Positions 1 through 10,136 are shown, numbered from the stretch's first letter. The stretch is DNA of 64,000 nt from Gammaproteobacteria bacterium (GCA_021773355.1 JAJFKE010000038.1:62001-126000); one strand, 5' to 3'. Made by a program: numbers and translations. The notes: a model not told the origin generated them from the letters alone.

Positions 1-1805
1 TTGAGCAATTTAGTGCCCTACTTCCTGATTTCATCGATCAGAATATTGATATATCAGCAATGATGGCGGGATCAGAAGTAAAACCCAGCGACAGAATAAG
101 TTATGACTTGCAGAATATTAGTGATATTCACCTGAATTCAGCTTTTGATGATTCCAGAGCCGGTGGAAGTAGTACTGCGGTGCTGACATTCGCTGCAATA
201 GCCGTTCTTGTCCTTTTAATTGGCAGCATCAATTTTACGATTTTGACAACTGTCAAGGCCACTCAACGCGCCCGTGAGGTGGCAATGCGAAAGGTGGTTG
301 GGGCTCGTCGTCGTCAGCTAATCGTTCAATTCCTGGGAGAGTCCTTTATTATTGTGCTGCTGTCGATGTTGTTAGCACTGGTGGCTGTTGAGTTGGTACT
401 GCCGGTTTTCGAATCCTTTGTGAATAAAAGCTTGGACGTGTCCTACTCCAATCCGGAAACCTATCTGTCATTACTATTGCTTTTGTTAATTGTTAGTTTC
501 ATCGGCGGTCTATATCCGGCCTTTGTGTTATCCCGATTTCGTCCAGCGAGCACCCTAAAAGCCAATCGCTCGACAGATACCAAAGGAGCAATGGTGTTAA
601 GAAATGCACTGGTTATTTTCCAGTTTACCGTGTCCATCGCGTTAATCATTGCAACCTCTGTCGTCTATATTCAGATTAATTACTCTAATTCACGCGACCC
701 GGGATTCAACAAAGAAGGTTTGATTGGCTTGTCGAGTATGTTCAGTTTGGATGCCGGACAGAAAAGCGCGTTGAAGCAGGAATTACTTGCTCTCCCTGCG
801 GTAAGCCAGGCAAGTTTTTCCGTTTTTGGACCCATGCAAGGAGGCTATAATATTATTGCCTATACCAGAAAAGGATTGGGGGCAGAGCCTTCACCTATAA
901 TGCTGCCAACATTCCATATTGATTCCGATTTTTTTGACACCTATGAAATACCACTTCTTGCGGGACGTTATTATGAGCAGGAGCGCGATCAATCGTTAAC
1001 ATACATTCAACAGCAGCAGACAGTCGATACCTATGATCAAGACATTATCGATGTGAACACGGTGTTGAATAGTTCCGCTGCCAGGCTGCTGGGTTTTAAC
1101 TCGGCGCAAGAGGCCATTGGAAAAGACCTGGGTTCGTCGGTAGAGGTTAACTCGCCCCGCGGCGACGTGGTCAATTTGACTATAGTGGGAGTCGTTGCGG
1201 ATGTTCAATTCAGCGGTTTGCGTACTTTGCCAAGACCTGAGATATATACCCTCTCGCCTAGCCAAACCAACTATTTGACGCTACGATTTCAAGGCAACCG
1301 CCAAACTCTGCTTGCTCAAATTCAATCAGTTTGGGAAAACGTGGTAGGAGACACAACAGCGGACACAGTTTTCATTAATCAAGCAATGCAACAGCAGTTT
1401 TCTCAAGAACGTACAGAGGCATTGATATTGGTGAATTTCTCACTGCTGGCGATATCCATAGCCTGCCTTGGCTTATTCGGTTCAGCTTCTTTCACCGTGG
1501 AGCGACGCACCAAAGAGATCGGCTTGCGCAAAGTGATGGGAGCCAAAGTCAAAGACATAGTGAGGCTCCACGTCTGGCAATTTTCAAAACCAATCTTGAT
1601 GGCAAATTTGTTTGCCTGGCCTATTGCCGTGTGGGCTATGTTGAACTGGTTACAGCAATTCCCTTACCAGATAGATAGCTGGTTATTAGGGCCGCTTTGC
1701 ATCGCTGCAGGATTCATAGCGCTGGCTATTTCTTGGCTAACTGTAGCGATTAATACAACTAGGGTTGCACGTGGGAGCCCCATACAAGCACTGCGATATG
1801 AATAA
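1..1805 (+). CDS. MacB/FtsX-type ABC transporter permease, 5' end missing
   Basis: The reading frame is open from base 3, so the gene begins before the window; the first methionine at 60 is not the real start. What remains holds the end of a MacB periplasmic core, an FtsX domain with three membrane segments (about residues 38-170 counted from base 60), a second periplasmic domain and a second FtsX domain at the C-terminus. The conserved cytoplasmic motifs RAREVAMRKVVGARRRQL and RRTKEIGLRKVMGAK follow membrane segments in each half, which is typical of the family. These proteins usually work with a MacB-like ATPase to drive mechanotransmission across the inner membrane, but no ATPase is visible here. 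It is related in architecture to the two minus-strand permeases at 5196-10136. The substrate is unknown. Confidence 0.9.
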   Translation, partial: EQFSALLPDFIDQNIDISAMMAGSEVKPSDRISYDLQNISDIHLNSAFDDSRAGGSSTAVLTFAAIAVLVLLIGSINFTILTTVKATQRAREVAMRKVVGARRRQLIVQFLGESFIIVLLSMLLALVAVELVLPVFESFVNKSLDVSYSNPETYLSLLLLLLIVSFIGGLYPAFVLSRFRPASTLKANRSTDTKGAMVLRNALVIFQFTVSIALIIATSVVYIQINYSNSRDPGFNKEGLIGLSSMFSLDAGQKSALKQELLALPAVSQASFSVFGPMQGGYNIIAYTRKGLGAEPSPIMLPTFHIDSDFFDTYEIPLLAGRYYEQERDQSLTYIQQQQTVDTYDQDIIDVNTVLNSSAARLLGFNSAQEAIGKDLGSSVEVNSPRGDVVNLTIVGVVADVQFSGLRTLPRPEIYTLSPSQTNYLTLRFQGNRQTLLAQIQSVWENVVGDTTADTVFINQAMQQQFSQERTEALILVNFSLLAISIACLGLFGSASFTVERRTKEIGLRKVMGAKVKDIVRLHVWQFSKPILMANLFAWPIAVWAMLNWLQQFPYQIDSWLLGPLCIAAGFIALAISWLTVAINTTRVARGSPIQALRYE

Positions 1806-1989
1806 AAAATGAGCTGGGGCTAGGTTCTGTTGTAGCCAAACAAACACCAACATCTGCCCCTTGAACATATCGGATTACGGCAATACCTCAATCTGGTAAA
1901 TATGGCTGATATTTCTACACGCACTCTTATAAAACCTTACCATCTGGCTAGAAATTGGCTAATCTAAGGCCAAATAATCCTCCACCCCA

Positions 1990-2020
1990 TGCAAACCTTT
2001 CCTATTCCCCAACGTCTCAA
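1990..2020 (+). promoter_or_regulatory. Candidate ECF-type promoter upstream of the sigma factor gene
   Basis: The sequence TGCAAACCTTT at 1990-2000 resembles the -35 element of many ECF promoters (GCAACCTTT-like), and CGTCTCAA at 2013-2020 resembles their -10 element (CGTC core). The 12 bases between them fit the usual short ECF spacing when the long -35 is counted. The position about 25 bases before the ATG suggests that the sigma factor activates its own operon. This is pattern matching only. Confidence 0.45.
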
Positions 2021-2044
2021 TACTAGATAGAAGAGATACTCACC

Positions 2045-2680
2045 ATGGGGATAATCGCCATCAACCCGCTTAAGCGCGATCAAGAGCGAAATCAACTCGC
2101 TATAAAGGCTGAACGGACGTTGGCCCAGCGGGCTGGTGAAGGCGATCGCGAAGCCTTTCAGGAGATTGTGAATAGCAATAAACAGCGCATGTTCACCATC
2201 GCCAGATCTGTATTACGCGACCCGGCACTTGCCGAGGACGTGGTACAGGAGGCCTTTATCAAGGCTTATCGAGCGCTGCCGGAATTTCGCGGCGATTCTC
2301 AGCTATCGACATGGCTGCATCGCATTACCTATCTTTCCGCAATCGATAGCAGACGCCAGGTTGGCCGTTCCCTGCCAATGGCTAGCGGAACGCAATTTGA
2401 TAATGATATTGCAGACGAAAGTGTATCCGGCCACGGCGAGGCCGCAGTTGCGGCTAGTCAGTTACAGCAAGAAATTGAATCGGCATTGACGACATTAAGC
2501 CCGTTCGAACAAACAGTTTTCACACTCAGACACATGCAAAATTTCAAGCTTCGAGAAATAGCAGAGGTCGTCGACCGCTCCGAAGGCACGGTGAAAAACA
2601 TTCTATTTAGAGCGATTCGAAAAATGCGTGATCAACTTGCCACGACACAGCAATCGATACAGGAGATTGAAACATGTTAG
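2045..2680 (+). CDS. ECF-family RNA polymerase sigma factor
   Basis: This 211-residue protein has the two expected ECF regions. Region 2 lies at about residues 30-100 and includes the motif DVVQEAFIKAYRALPEF and the promoter-melting stretch LSTWLHRITYLSAID. Region 4 lies at about residues 145-205, with the helix-turn-helix FKLREIAEVVDRSEGTVKNILFRA. It would redirect RNA polymerase to a small regulon. The next gene overlaps it by 7 bases and encodes a zinc-finger anti-sigma factor, so the two are translationally coupled partners. A candidate self-recognised promoter precedes it. The signal that it senses is not evident, although the HEAT-repeat protein and nearby ABC permeases suggest an envelope role. 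Confidence 0.92.
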   Translation: MGIIAINPLKRDQERNQLAIKAERTLAQRAGEGDREAFQEIVNSNKQRMFTIARSVLRDPALAEDVVQEAFIKAYRALPEFRGDSQLSTWLHRITYLSAIDSRRQVGRSLPMASGTQFDNDIADESVSGHGEAAVAASQLQQEIESALTTLSPFEQTVFTLRHMQNFKLREIAEVVDRSEGTVKNILFRAIRKMRDQLATTQQSIQEIETC

Positions 2681-3426
2681 CTTGCGATTCCTGTCAGAAT
2701 ATTATCGCCGATGCCTTATACGATCAGTTAGATGGCAGGCAATCTCAACAATTAGAGCAGCATCTGAACCAGTGCCCCAGCTGCCAAACTCTAATGAACG
2801 AAATGCAACAGGCCAAGCAGACGCTGGAAATCAACGGTGTGAGCAGTGGTAGCTTCGACGATATTCCAGAACGCGCCGCTCTGGAGGATATCTGGCAGAA
2901 GCTGGAACCGTCTCTCGATAGAGAGGACGCTCAGCGATTTCGCCAGCTTCCCAAGAGGCGTAGCCGGCTATTCACTTATGGCCCCGCTTTGGCTCTCGCC
3001 GCGAGCATCGTCTTTTTCTTCTCCCTACTCACTGTCAGTTACAACGATGAACAGCCATCGAATCCAATCGCTGCAAACCAGGTTATTAGTCCTGATTTAA
3101 TGAATTACCTGACCAGAGCCGAGGTCATGCTGCTATTGGTTGCCAACGCGCAATCCGAGAATGATTCGCAAATTCCATTGCGACAGGGCTTCGCCCGAAA
3201 CATGGCGAGCGAAGCCAGCTTTTTGAGCACGAATTTGGAAGACGACTTTAACTCCGGGCAATCTAAACTATTAAAGGACATTGAATTTTTACTGCTGCAA
3301 GTCGCGAATCTTGATGAATCCAATATGGAACAAGGGATTGATCTGTTGCAACGCTATATAGAAACCAACAGCGTGCTATTCAAGATTCGATTATTGGAAA
3401 TGCGTGATCAGGAAATGGTGATTTGA
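2674..3426 (+). CDS. Membrane-anchored zinc-finger (zf-HC2) anti-sigma factor
   Basis: The 250-residue protein starts with an anti-sigma zinc-binding motif in which H30, C34 and C37 form HxxxCxxC, preceded by further cysteines at 4 and 7. A single membrane segment follows at about residues 102-121 (YGPALALAASIVFFFSLL), leaving a periplasmic C-terminal domain of about 125 residues with no family I recognise. The layout is that of a regulator that holds the upstream ECF sigma factor at the membrane until a periplasmic signal releases it. Its ATG lies within the last codons of the sigma gene (ATGTTAG), a coupling typical of such pairs. Confidence 0.85.
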   Translation: MLACDSCQNIIADALYDQLDGRQSQQLEQHLNQCPSCQTLMNEMQQAKQTLEINGVSSGSFDDIPERAALEDIWQKLEPSLDREDAQRFRQLPKRRSRLFTYGPALALAASIVFFFSLLTVSYNDEQPSNPIAANQVISPDLMNYLTRAEVMLLLVANAQSENDSQIPLRQGFARNMASEASFLSTNLEDDFNSGQSKLLKDIEFLLLQVANLDESNMEQGIDLLQRYIETNSVLFKIRLLEMRDQEMVI

Positions 3427-3453
3427 ATTGCACCCTATAAATGAGGCATCAAC

Positions 3454-5091
3454 ATGAAACACAAACTAGCATTAGCTATTGCCGCGGCGACCTTGTCGCT
3501 CAGCACTGCCGCCCTAATTGCAGCCGAAGAAGATGACGCCAGCTACCGTGAGGGCTATGGCCTGGTGTTGGCACAGCGCTGGACCGAAGCACAGGAATAT
3601 TTCACGCAGTTCCAGAACGATTGGCCCGAGAGTACCTGGGTAGACGATGCCGCTTTTTGGAACTGCTATGCATTGGAGCAATCCAGCAACCAGGATGCCG
3701 AGCATTTTAATTGCTATGAGGCGTTTGTCAGTGCCTGGCCTGAAAGCTCCTGGGTTTCCGATGCCAGGTCCAAATTATTAGTGATAGCATCTCGCTTCGC
3801 TGCACGCGGCAACTCTGAATTTATCGAAAGAATTGATTTTCCATCGGGTCCAAATTTCGATCTCGACTTTGATTTTGACTTTGAAGACAACAATATCGCC
3901 GAAACCATAGCCGAAGCCATGAATGAGGTGGAACGTGAATTAGAACGCGTCAATACTGTACGCAGTAGAATTCGACTCCCGCAACTGCCGGAGCTTCCCG
4001 AGCTTCCCGATCAAGCCACTATCGAAGATATTAAAGCGCTGTACGCAGATATGCGCAGGGTATCAGAAGAAAGAGTACGAGCACGGAGCATAGTTCGCTC
4101 CCGCAGTTCAAGCGACGATGAGTTACTAACTGTGATGGCAGCGCTCAGAGATAACGAGCGCGCAGCAGAAATTCTTATCGAGCGTTTGGAGGGCACCACC
4201 AATCCAGCACTACGCAGCAGAATTGTGTTGTTGCTGGAAGATGTTAGGGGCGAGAATGTCAGCAATAAGCTGATCGAGCTTATCAACAACGATGAGTCCG
4301 AAGAGGTACGCCACAATGCAGTTCTGGTGTTGCTGGATCGAGAAGAAGAAGGCTCTAGAGACTTGCTGAAAGACATTGTCGGCGATCCAACCTATCCAGC
4401 CTCTGTAAAAGCCGCCATCATCAACAACATGGATGAGTGGGAACCCGGTCAGGCACTACCGATTCTTGCAAGCGTGCTATCCACGGAGACCGAACTTCGC
4501 TTGGTAGCGGAGGCCGCCGACACCCTGGCGGATATGGGCAGCCCCGCTGCTGTTGAAGTGCTCACAGACAGTTATGCATCCCATGATAATGCTGAGGTAC
4601 GTCGGATAATTCTAGGACAAATCTCTGACGTGAAAACCCCCGAGACTATTAATTTCCTTTCCAGCATTGCAATCAACGACGGCGACGATGAAACAGCAGC
4701 TGTAGCCATCGAGAGCATTGCCGATCGCGAAGACAATATAGCCGTAGCTGCGCTGGATCATATCTATGCCAGCACCGGCAGCCAGCAACGACGCCTGGCT
4801 GCCTTAAGCGGGATCGGTGATTCGGAATCAGAGCAAGCAGTGGAAGTATTGCAGCGATTATTGCAGGGCGAAACGAATCCGGAAATTGTTGCCGCCGGAG
4901 CCAGGGCATTGGGCGATACCGAGCGGGAATCTGCTGTGGCGGTAGTGTTGGAAATCTATAGAAGCAACAGCGATGAGTCGGTTAGAAGAGCCGCCATTCG
5001 TGCAATGCGACGACTCGACGATCATTCTAGCGCCACCGATGCCTTGTTGGAGATTCTTGAAGATCGCCTCAGTGAAGAAACCGTCCAGTGA
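3454..5091 (+). CDS. Exported HEAT-repeat protein of the sigma/anti-sigma operon
   Basis: This 545-residue protein has a signal peptide (about residues 1-24, ending ALIAAEE). A region with two TPR-like units follows, marked by the paired phrases WPESTWVDDA and WPESSWVSDA at about residues 50-100. An acidic linker rich in alternating D and F comes next, then many HEAT repeats from about 220 to the end (for example NDESEEVRHNAVLVLLDRE). HEAT arrays are protein-protein scaffolds, so a structural or signalling role in the periplasm is likely. It sits 27 bases after the anti-sigma gene and is probably in the same operon. It may modulate the anti-sigma factor or be the main target of the regulon. 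No catalytic residues were seen. Confidence 0.8.
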   Translation: MKHKLALAIAAATLSLSTAALIAAEEDDASYREGYGLVLAQRWTEAQEYFTQFQNDWPESTWVDDAAFWNCYALEQSSNQDAEHFNCYEAFVSAWPESSWVSDARSKLLVIASRFAARGNSEFIERIDFPSGPNFDLDFDFDFEDNNIAETIAEAMNEVERELERVNTVRSRIRLPQLPELPELPDQATIEDIKALYADMRRVSEERVRARSIVRSRSSSDDELLTVMAALRDNERAAEILIERLEGTTNPALRSRIVLLLEDVRGENVSNKLIELINNDESEEVRHNAVLVLLDREEEGSRDLLKDIVGDPTYPASVKAAIINNMDEWEPGQALPILASVLSTETELRLVAEAADTLADMGSPAAVEVLTDSYASHDNAEVRRIILGQISDVKTPETINFLSSIAINDGDDETAAVAIESIADREDNIAVAALDHIYASTGSQQRRLAALSGIGDSESEQAVEVLQRLLQGETNPEIVAAGARALGDTERESAVAVVLEIYRSNSDESVRRAAIRAMRRLDDHSSATDALLEILEDRLSEETVQ

Positions 5092-5195
5092 CGGATATCT
5101 ATCTGAAACTCGCTTGTCAAAACATGCCAGCAAATGCAGATTGCCATTTATTACCCTGATAACACCTTCGCAGGCACTATCCAAACCATGTCATT

Positions 5196-7631
5196 TTATT
5201 CATATCTTAATGAATCAACAGGATTCTGCATGACCGTCTTCAGGGATTGAATTGTTAAAGTAAAAAATGCGATCGCGATTGAAATGATGGCGGCAAGCGC
5301 AAACGCCAAAGGATTGATGGCCTCTCTATAATAGAAGCTCTCCAGCCAACCACTGATCCCCAGATAGGCGATGCCTGAAGCTATTAATGAAGCCACCAGC
5401 AACAGCGTGAAAATACTACGAAACAACATTAGAATAATTTGGTCCGGAGATGCTCCGAGAGTCTTGCGTATTCCAATTTCTTTCGTTTTTTGACTGGTAG
5501 TGAATGCTGTTAACCCGAAAAGACCTAAGCAGGACACGAAAATACAAATAGCGGCAAAGATTCCGATTAGGCTCATCTGTTGATTATCCGATAGATGCAA
5601 CTGATCCAGTTTCCCGTGCAAAAATTCAAACTGTAGCGGATAATTAGGCTCAAATATCTGCCATTGTTGTTGAATAAACGCCAGGGTGTCCTCCAGGGAT
5701 TCCCCTGTTATATCCAGAATCAGTTCGCGCGTTTCGTTTGCCCTTTGATTGAGAGTCAGGTTTTCGAAATTCAGAGCATCTTTATAAAAAACAAAGGGTT
5801 TAATCTCTTCATGCATATTTTCGAAATGAAAGTCTTCCACCATACCGATTACCGTGAACGGCTCAGGGTCTCCTCCGGTAAAAGTCTTGCCAATAGGATC
5901 GTCCCAGTCCAAAGCCGAGGCAACAGCCTGATTAATGATTACTTGCCTTAAGGACGGTTGCGAACTTGTTTCGAAGTCTCTGCCTGCAATCAAATTTATT
6001 CCCATCAGGTCAATAAACTTTTCGTCAATTCTGGTGGTGTTGTAGTCAAGATTGAAAGTTGTGCCGTCGTCAAGAAGTGCATCCATGGCAGAGCTAGAAC
6101 GGTTAGTCACCGGATTACCACGAACCAATGACGCACCATTGATTTGCGGACTGCTTTCCAATTGCGTGACCAGGTTCTGGATTTTCTCGATGGTGTCAGC
6201 TCCTTGAACTTCTATAACCAGCTTGTTTTCTCTATCGAAGCCCAAAGGTTTACCGTCTACGTATTTCATTTGTAAATACATTAAAATTGTTGCGGCGATA
6301 ACAGCAATAGAGAGAGTAAACTGAAACAGCACTAAGCCCTCTCTAACGATACCACTAAGAGATTTACGGCCCACCCTCACTGTGTGAATTCTGGTCTCTG
6401 TAGTGGCAAGATAAAATGCAGGGTAAACGCCTGCTAGAATTCCAACAACGAGACCGAGGGAAACTAGAGCAACAAACACCTGCGAATCCTGCCAGAAATT
6501 CAGGCTAAGATTCTTGCCAAATAGACCAACTTCGGCAGACCCTGAAAGAAAAAACTCAACCGTGCTGACTGCGATGGCGAGAGCTAATAGCGAGTACACA
6601 ATCGATTCAATTAGAAATTGACTAACCAATTTGTGTCTGTCCGCACCAAGAATTTTCCTAATTGATATTTCCCTGGCTCGTCTAGTGGCTCTAGCAGTAG
6701 TCAGGTTCACATAGTTAATACAAGCAATAAGAAGAACGAATACCGCCACTATGCTAAATGCATAGAGGTAGTAGGTATTGCCTTGCGGCAGATCTCGTTG
6801 TGCCACTGAATCCAGGTGAATGTCGGTGAGCGGCTCAAGGTAGAATCGAGCCCTATAGCCTGGCCGGGTTATGGGGGCCATTACTCGATCGAAGAAATCG
6901 TGAAATTCTTCGCCGCTGCGGTCAGATAGCTTATAGCCTTCTCGCATAAGCAAATAATTATATGAATTCAAATTCCAAAGGTTTGTTAACCTCCGTTCAG
7001 ACTGATTGGAAGAAGGCGATAGCTCGCCCTGGTTTGCCAACAATACCTCGTACTTAAAATGGGTATTATCAGGAAGGTCTGCAAAAACCAGAGTGACTCG
7101 ATAGCCTGATTCACCCGTAGAAAGTATCTCACCCACGGGATTTTCCTCGCCGAAATACCGCCTGGCTATCGATTCGCTAAGAGCAACGGTGTTTGCTTGG
7201 GTCAGAGCCTCATCTGGATTTCCATAAATAATGTCATGAGTGAATATGTCGAAGACGCTATTGTCCGTAATATAGATGTTATCGATATAATGAGATTCAT
7301 TCTCATAGCTAAGCAAAGTGGAAATTTGAGATAAAGGTCGAAAGCTGACATAGCTTTCTATTTGAGCATAATCCCCAACCAATTCTGGGGCGAGATAATA
7401 AGAAGACTGCGCTCTGCGATTTCGAGTATTCCCGTAATCAATATCATGATTTATTCGATATATGCGCTCGTGAAGAACATTGTGTTGGTCATACGTTAGT
7501 TCATGCTTTAGATACAGGGCTAACATGATGAAACAGGCAATACCCAACGACAGCCCGGTTATATTCAACACGGCATAGACTTTTTCCTTTAGGAGATTGC
7601 GTAAAGCTAAATTGATAGTGTTATTAGCCAT
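5196..7631 (-). CDS. MacB/FtsX-type ABC transporter permease
   Basis: At 811 residues this is a full-length permease of the large MacB_PCD-FtsX-FtsX type. It has an N-terminal membrane anchor (LNITGLSLGIACFIMLALYL), a periplasmic core (about 50-270) and a three-helix FtsX domain (about 285-410) with the motif RAREISIRKILGADRHKLV. A fourth central helix, a second periplasmic domain and a C-terminal FtsX domain with KTKEIGIRKTLGASP complete it. It ends in a conserved SLRYE tail shared with its neighbours. It lies 69 bases after a second permease of equal length (7701-10136), presumably in one transcript. No ATPase is encoded nearby, so it must pair with one elsewhere or act on its own. It converges with the HEAT-repeat gene. 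Confidence 0.92.
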   Translation of the reverse strand: MANNTINLALRNLLKEKVYAVLNITGLSLGIACFIMLALYLKHELTYDQHNVLHERIYRINHDIDYGNTRNRRAQSSYYLAPELVGDYAQIESYVSFRPLSQISTLLSYENESHYIDNIYITDNSVFDIFTHDIIYGNPDEALTQANTVALSESIARRYFGEENPVGEILSTGESGYRVTLVFADLPDNTHFKYEVLLANQGELSPSSNQSERRLTNLWNLNSYNYLLMREGYKLSDRSGEEFHDFFDRVMAPITRPGYRARFYLEPLTDIHLDSVAQRDLPQGNTYYLYAFSIVAVFVLLIACINYVNLTTARATRRAREISIRKILGADRHKLVSQFLIESIVYSLLALAIAVSTVEFFLSGSAEVGLFGKNLSLNFWQDSQVFVALVSLGLVVGILAGVYPAFYLATTETRIHTVRVGRKSLSGIVREGLVLFQFTLSIAVIAATILMYLQMKYVDGKPLGFDRENKLVIEVQGADTIEKIQNLVTQLESSPQINGASLVRGNPVTNRSSSAMDALLDDGTTFNLDYNTTRIDEKFIDLMGINLIAGRDFETSSQPSLRQVIINQAVASALDWDDPIGKTFTGGDPEPFTVIGMVEDFHFENMHEEIKPFVFYKDALNFENLTLNQRANETRELILDITGESLEDTLAFIQQQWQIFEPNYPLQFEFLHGKLDQLHLSDNQQMSLIGIFAAICIFVSCLGLFGLTAFTTSQKTKEIGIRKTLGASPDQIILMLFRSIFTLLLVASLIASGIAYLGISGWLESFYYREAINPLAFALAAIISIAIAFFTLTIQSLKTVMQNPVDSLRYE

Positions 7632-7700
7632 GATCAGTCTCCGTCTGTCGGCTTCCGAATTTTCCCAATTTGCTGCCGTGGTAACCAGTTCATTACCAAT

Positions 7701-10136
7701 TTATTCGTATCTCAACGCATTCACAGGGTTTGAATGAGCGGCTCTATAAGATTGACTGACCAAAGTAACAAAGGCCAGCCCCGCCGTAATCAAGGTTGCA
7801 ATCACCAGAATAACCGGATTGATATCTGCGTGGTAATAAAACCCTGCTAACCACTGGCCTGCGATTTGATAAGTGATAAACCAGGAAAGCATCGAGGCCA
7901 ACACGACGATTGCAAGAATATTCTTGAACAACATTGAGATAATACGCAACGAAGAAGCGCCAAGCACTTTGCGTACGCCAATTTCCCGAGTTTTCAATTG
8001 CGTTGTGAACGCCGCCATGCCGAACAAGCCTAGGCAAGTAATTGTCACCAAAATAATAGCCAGGCCGCTGATGAGATTGACTTCCTGTTGTTCTGAGAAA
8101 TATAACTGATTTAGAGTTTGATCAAGAAACTCTGCATCAAGGGGGTGGTTAGGGTCAAATTCTTGCCAGGCATCTGCAACTAAACCTAGAGTCTCCGAGA
8201 TCGCTCCCGGCGCAATATTGATAATCAGGTTTCGGGGCTGCAGAACCAAATTATTCGTATCAAATGTTTCAGCATTATTGAATCGAGTTTGCATAATAAC
8301 CAAAGGACCAAGTTCCTGGTGCAGGCCTTGAAAATGGAAGTCTTCTACAACTCCAATTACTGTTGCATCCAGCGGTGTGGCTGCCGGGGACGCTTTCATT
8401 CCTAATGGGTCACTCCAACCCATGTAACGAACCATTGCCTCGTTGACTAATACGGCACCATCGACATCGGAAGCCAGCTCATCACTAAAATTCCTACCCT
8501 GCACTAAATTCATACCTAGCACGTCGATGTAGTTACTGCCTGCCGCATAGAGCGTTGCCATCTGATAAGCAGTTTCCCCGGTCTCAGCTTCCATATTTAC
8601 AGGCCACCGCTCGGGCCCTATCCCATTCGGAGTACTCCATTGATTTACGTTCGCTACGCCTAGAACACCGCCAATACTTTCCAACTCATTGACTAGTGTT
8701 GGCAGTCTCTCGGCAACGCTGGCCTCCCGAGTCCTCAATATAAGCCTATTCTCAGATTCGTAACCTAGTGGCATATTGTCTATAAATCTCATTTGTTGAA
8801 ACATCAATATGGTGACACTGATTACACTGATGGATATTACAAACTGCAACAGCATTAACACCCATCTTAATTGCGGCCGTTTTTGCTTAACTTCGATGAC
8901 GCCTTTAATTGCGGCCAACGGCAGGATAGAAGAGAGATAAAATGCGGGGTAAAGACCAGAGATAAACCCTACCAGCAATGTCAGTGCTGCTAGCAAGGTC
9001 AGTACTACGGGGTCCAACTGAATACCAGATGAAATAGTTATGCCGATGAGTTCGTCGAATGAGGTGAAGTTGAGCACGAATTCTGCGATGCAATAACCCA
9101 CTATCAATGCCATGAAAGCGAAAAATACCGCCTCTCCAATGAATTGTGCAATTAGTTGCTTCCTTACCGCACCTACAAGTTTACGAACGCCTATTTCGCG
9201 TGCTCGTCGGGTTGCACGCGCGGTAGCCAGATTAGTGTAGTTAATACAGGCCACCGTCAATACGAAAAGTACGGCCAAGATAGCGGCATACAAAGATTGT
9301 GCATTTCCTCGGGGCCGGTCGCCGATGACTACCGATTCATAGTGAATATCGGCTAGCGGTTCCAGGTAGTAGTTCATTCGCCTGTTTGGATCTACTTCTG
9401 AAGCAAACTCATCCAAAAAGCTGTCTGATATTTCCTTGAAATCTTCAACAGCGTAGCCCTCTTGCATCTGCAAGTAGGTATAGTGTTGGTTGTCGGTAAA
9501 AAGTAACGAGTAGGTGTCAGGAAGAGTCGCGTAGGAAATAAGCGCCCGATACTTTAAGTGAGTATTGTCCGGTAGATCAGCAAAAACCAGGGTTACCGTA
9601 TAGCTGCTCGTGTCCGTGGTGAGAATCTTACCTACTGGGTTTCCAACACCAAAATATTTTCTGGAGAACGATTCACTTATAGCTATACTCCCAGGTTCAA
9701 CAAGCGCAGTGGAAGAATCCCCATGGATTACATCGAAAGTAAATATGTCAAATACGCTGCTATCTGAATACAGTATATCTGTCTCACGATCACCTAGATC
9801 ACCGTATTGGAAAAAGTTGGATAGCGATGAAAAAGAAAACTCTTTAAATCGGACGAAATTGCTTACAGACGGGTAACTCGCTAGTAACTGTGGGGCTGTA
9901 GCCCCTGCGGTGTTTCTACTATAGGTGGTACTCTCACCACCTACCCGTTCCTCAGCGAGTCGGTAAATATTTTCATGATTTAGATTATGCAGATCGTAGG
10001 TAAGTTCGTTCTTTAAATAGAGTCCAACCGTCAGGCAACAAGCAAATCCGATAGACAATCCCAGCAAATTCACAAAAGCGTAAATGCGCTCTTTGTATAG
10101 AATTCTAAGCGTTACCTTCAAGTAGTTCTTAAACAT
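7701..10136 (-). CDS. MacB/FtsX-type ABC transporter permease, paralogue of the next gene
   Basis: This 811-residue protein has the same domain order as the permease at 5196-7631. After an N-terminal anchor comes a periplasmic core, a first FtsX domain with RAREIGVRKLVGAVRKQL and a second with KTREIGVRKVLGASS, ending in ALRYE. The two are clearly homologous along their length but diverged, so this is an old duplication. It is probably the first gene of a two-permease transcript. Together with the truncated permease at the window start, three such proteins occur within 10 kb without an ATP-binding subunit, an arrangement familiar for this family but functionally unresolved. Confidence 0.92.
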   Translation of the reverse strand: MFKNYLKVTLRILYKERIYAFVNLLGLSIGFACCLTVGLYLKNELTYDLHNLNHENIYRLAEERVGGESTTYSRNTAGATAPQLLASYPSVSNFVRFKEFSFSSLSNFFQYGDLGDRETDILYSDSSVFDIFTFDVIHGDSSTALVEPGSIAISESFSRKYFGVGNPVGKILTTDTSSYTVTLVFADLPDNTHLKYRALISYATLPDTYSLLFTDNQHYTYLQMQEGYAVEDFKEISDSFLDEFASEVDPNRRMNYYLEPLADIHYESVVIGDRPRGNAQSLYAAILAVLFVLTVACINYTNLATARATRRAREIGVRKLVGAVRKQLIAQFIGEAVFFAFMALIVGYCIAEFVLNFTSFDELIGITISSGIQLDPVVLTLLAALTLLVGFISGLYPAFYLSSILPLAAIKGVIEVKQKRPQLRWVLMLLQFVISISVISVTILMFQQMRFIDNMPLGYESENRLILRTREASVAERLPTLVNELESIGGVLGVANVNQWSTPNGIGPERWPVNMEAETGETAYQMATLYAAGSNYIDVLGMNLVQGRNFSDELASDVDGAVLVNEAMVRYMGWSDPLGMKASPAATPLDATVIGVVEDFHFQGLHQELGPLVIMQTRFNNAETFDTNNLVLQPRNLIINIAPGAISETLGLVADAWQEFDPNHPLDAEFLDQTLNQLYFSEQQEVNLISGLAIILVTITCLGLFGMAAFTTQLKTREIGVRKVLGASSLRIISMLFKNILAIVVLASMLSWFITYQIAGQWLAGFYYHADINPVILVIATLITAGLAFVTLVSQSYRAAHSNPVNALRYE

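Noticed and set aside
1806..2044. Terminator after the first permease (GGCTA/TAGCC hairpin)
   Set aside because: No T run follows the short stem, so it is too weak to call.
5196..10136. Recent duplication of the two 811-residue permeases
   Set aside because: Lengths are identical but the sequences are much diverged, so it is an old paralogy, not a recent tandem duplication or assembly error.
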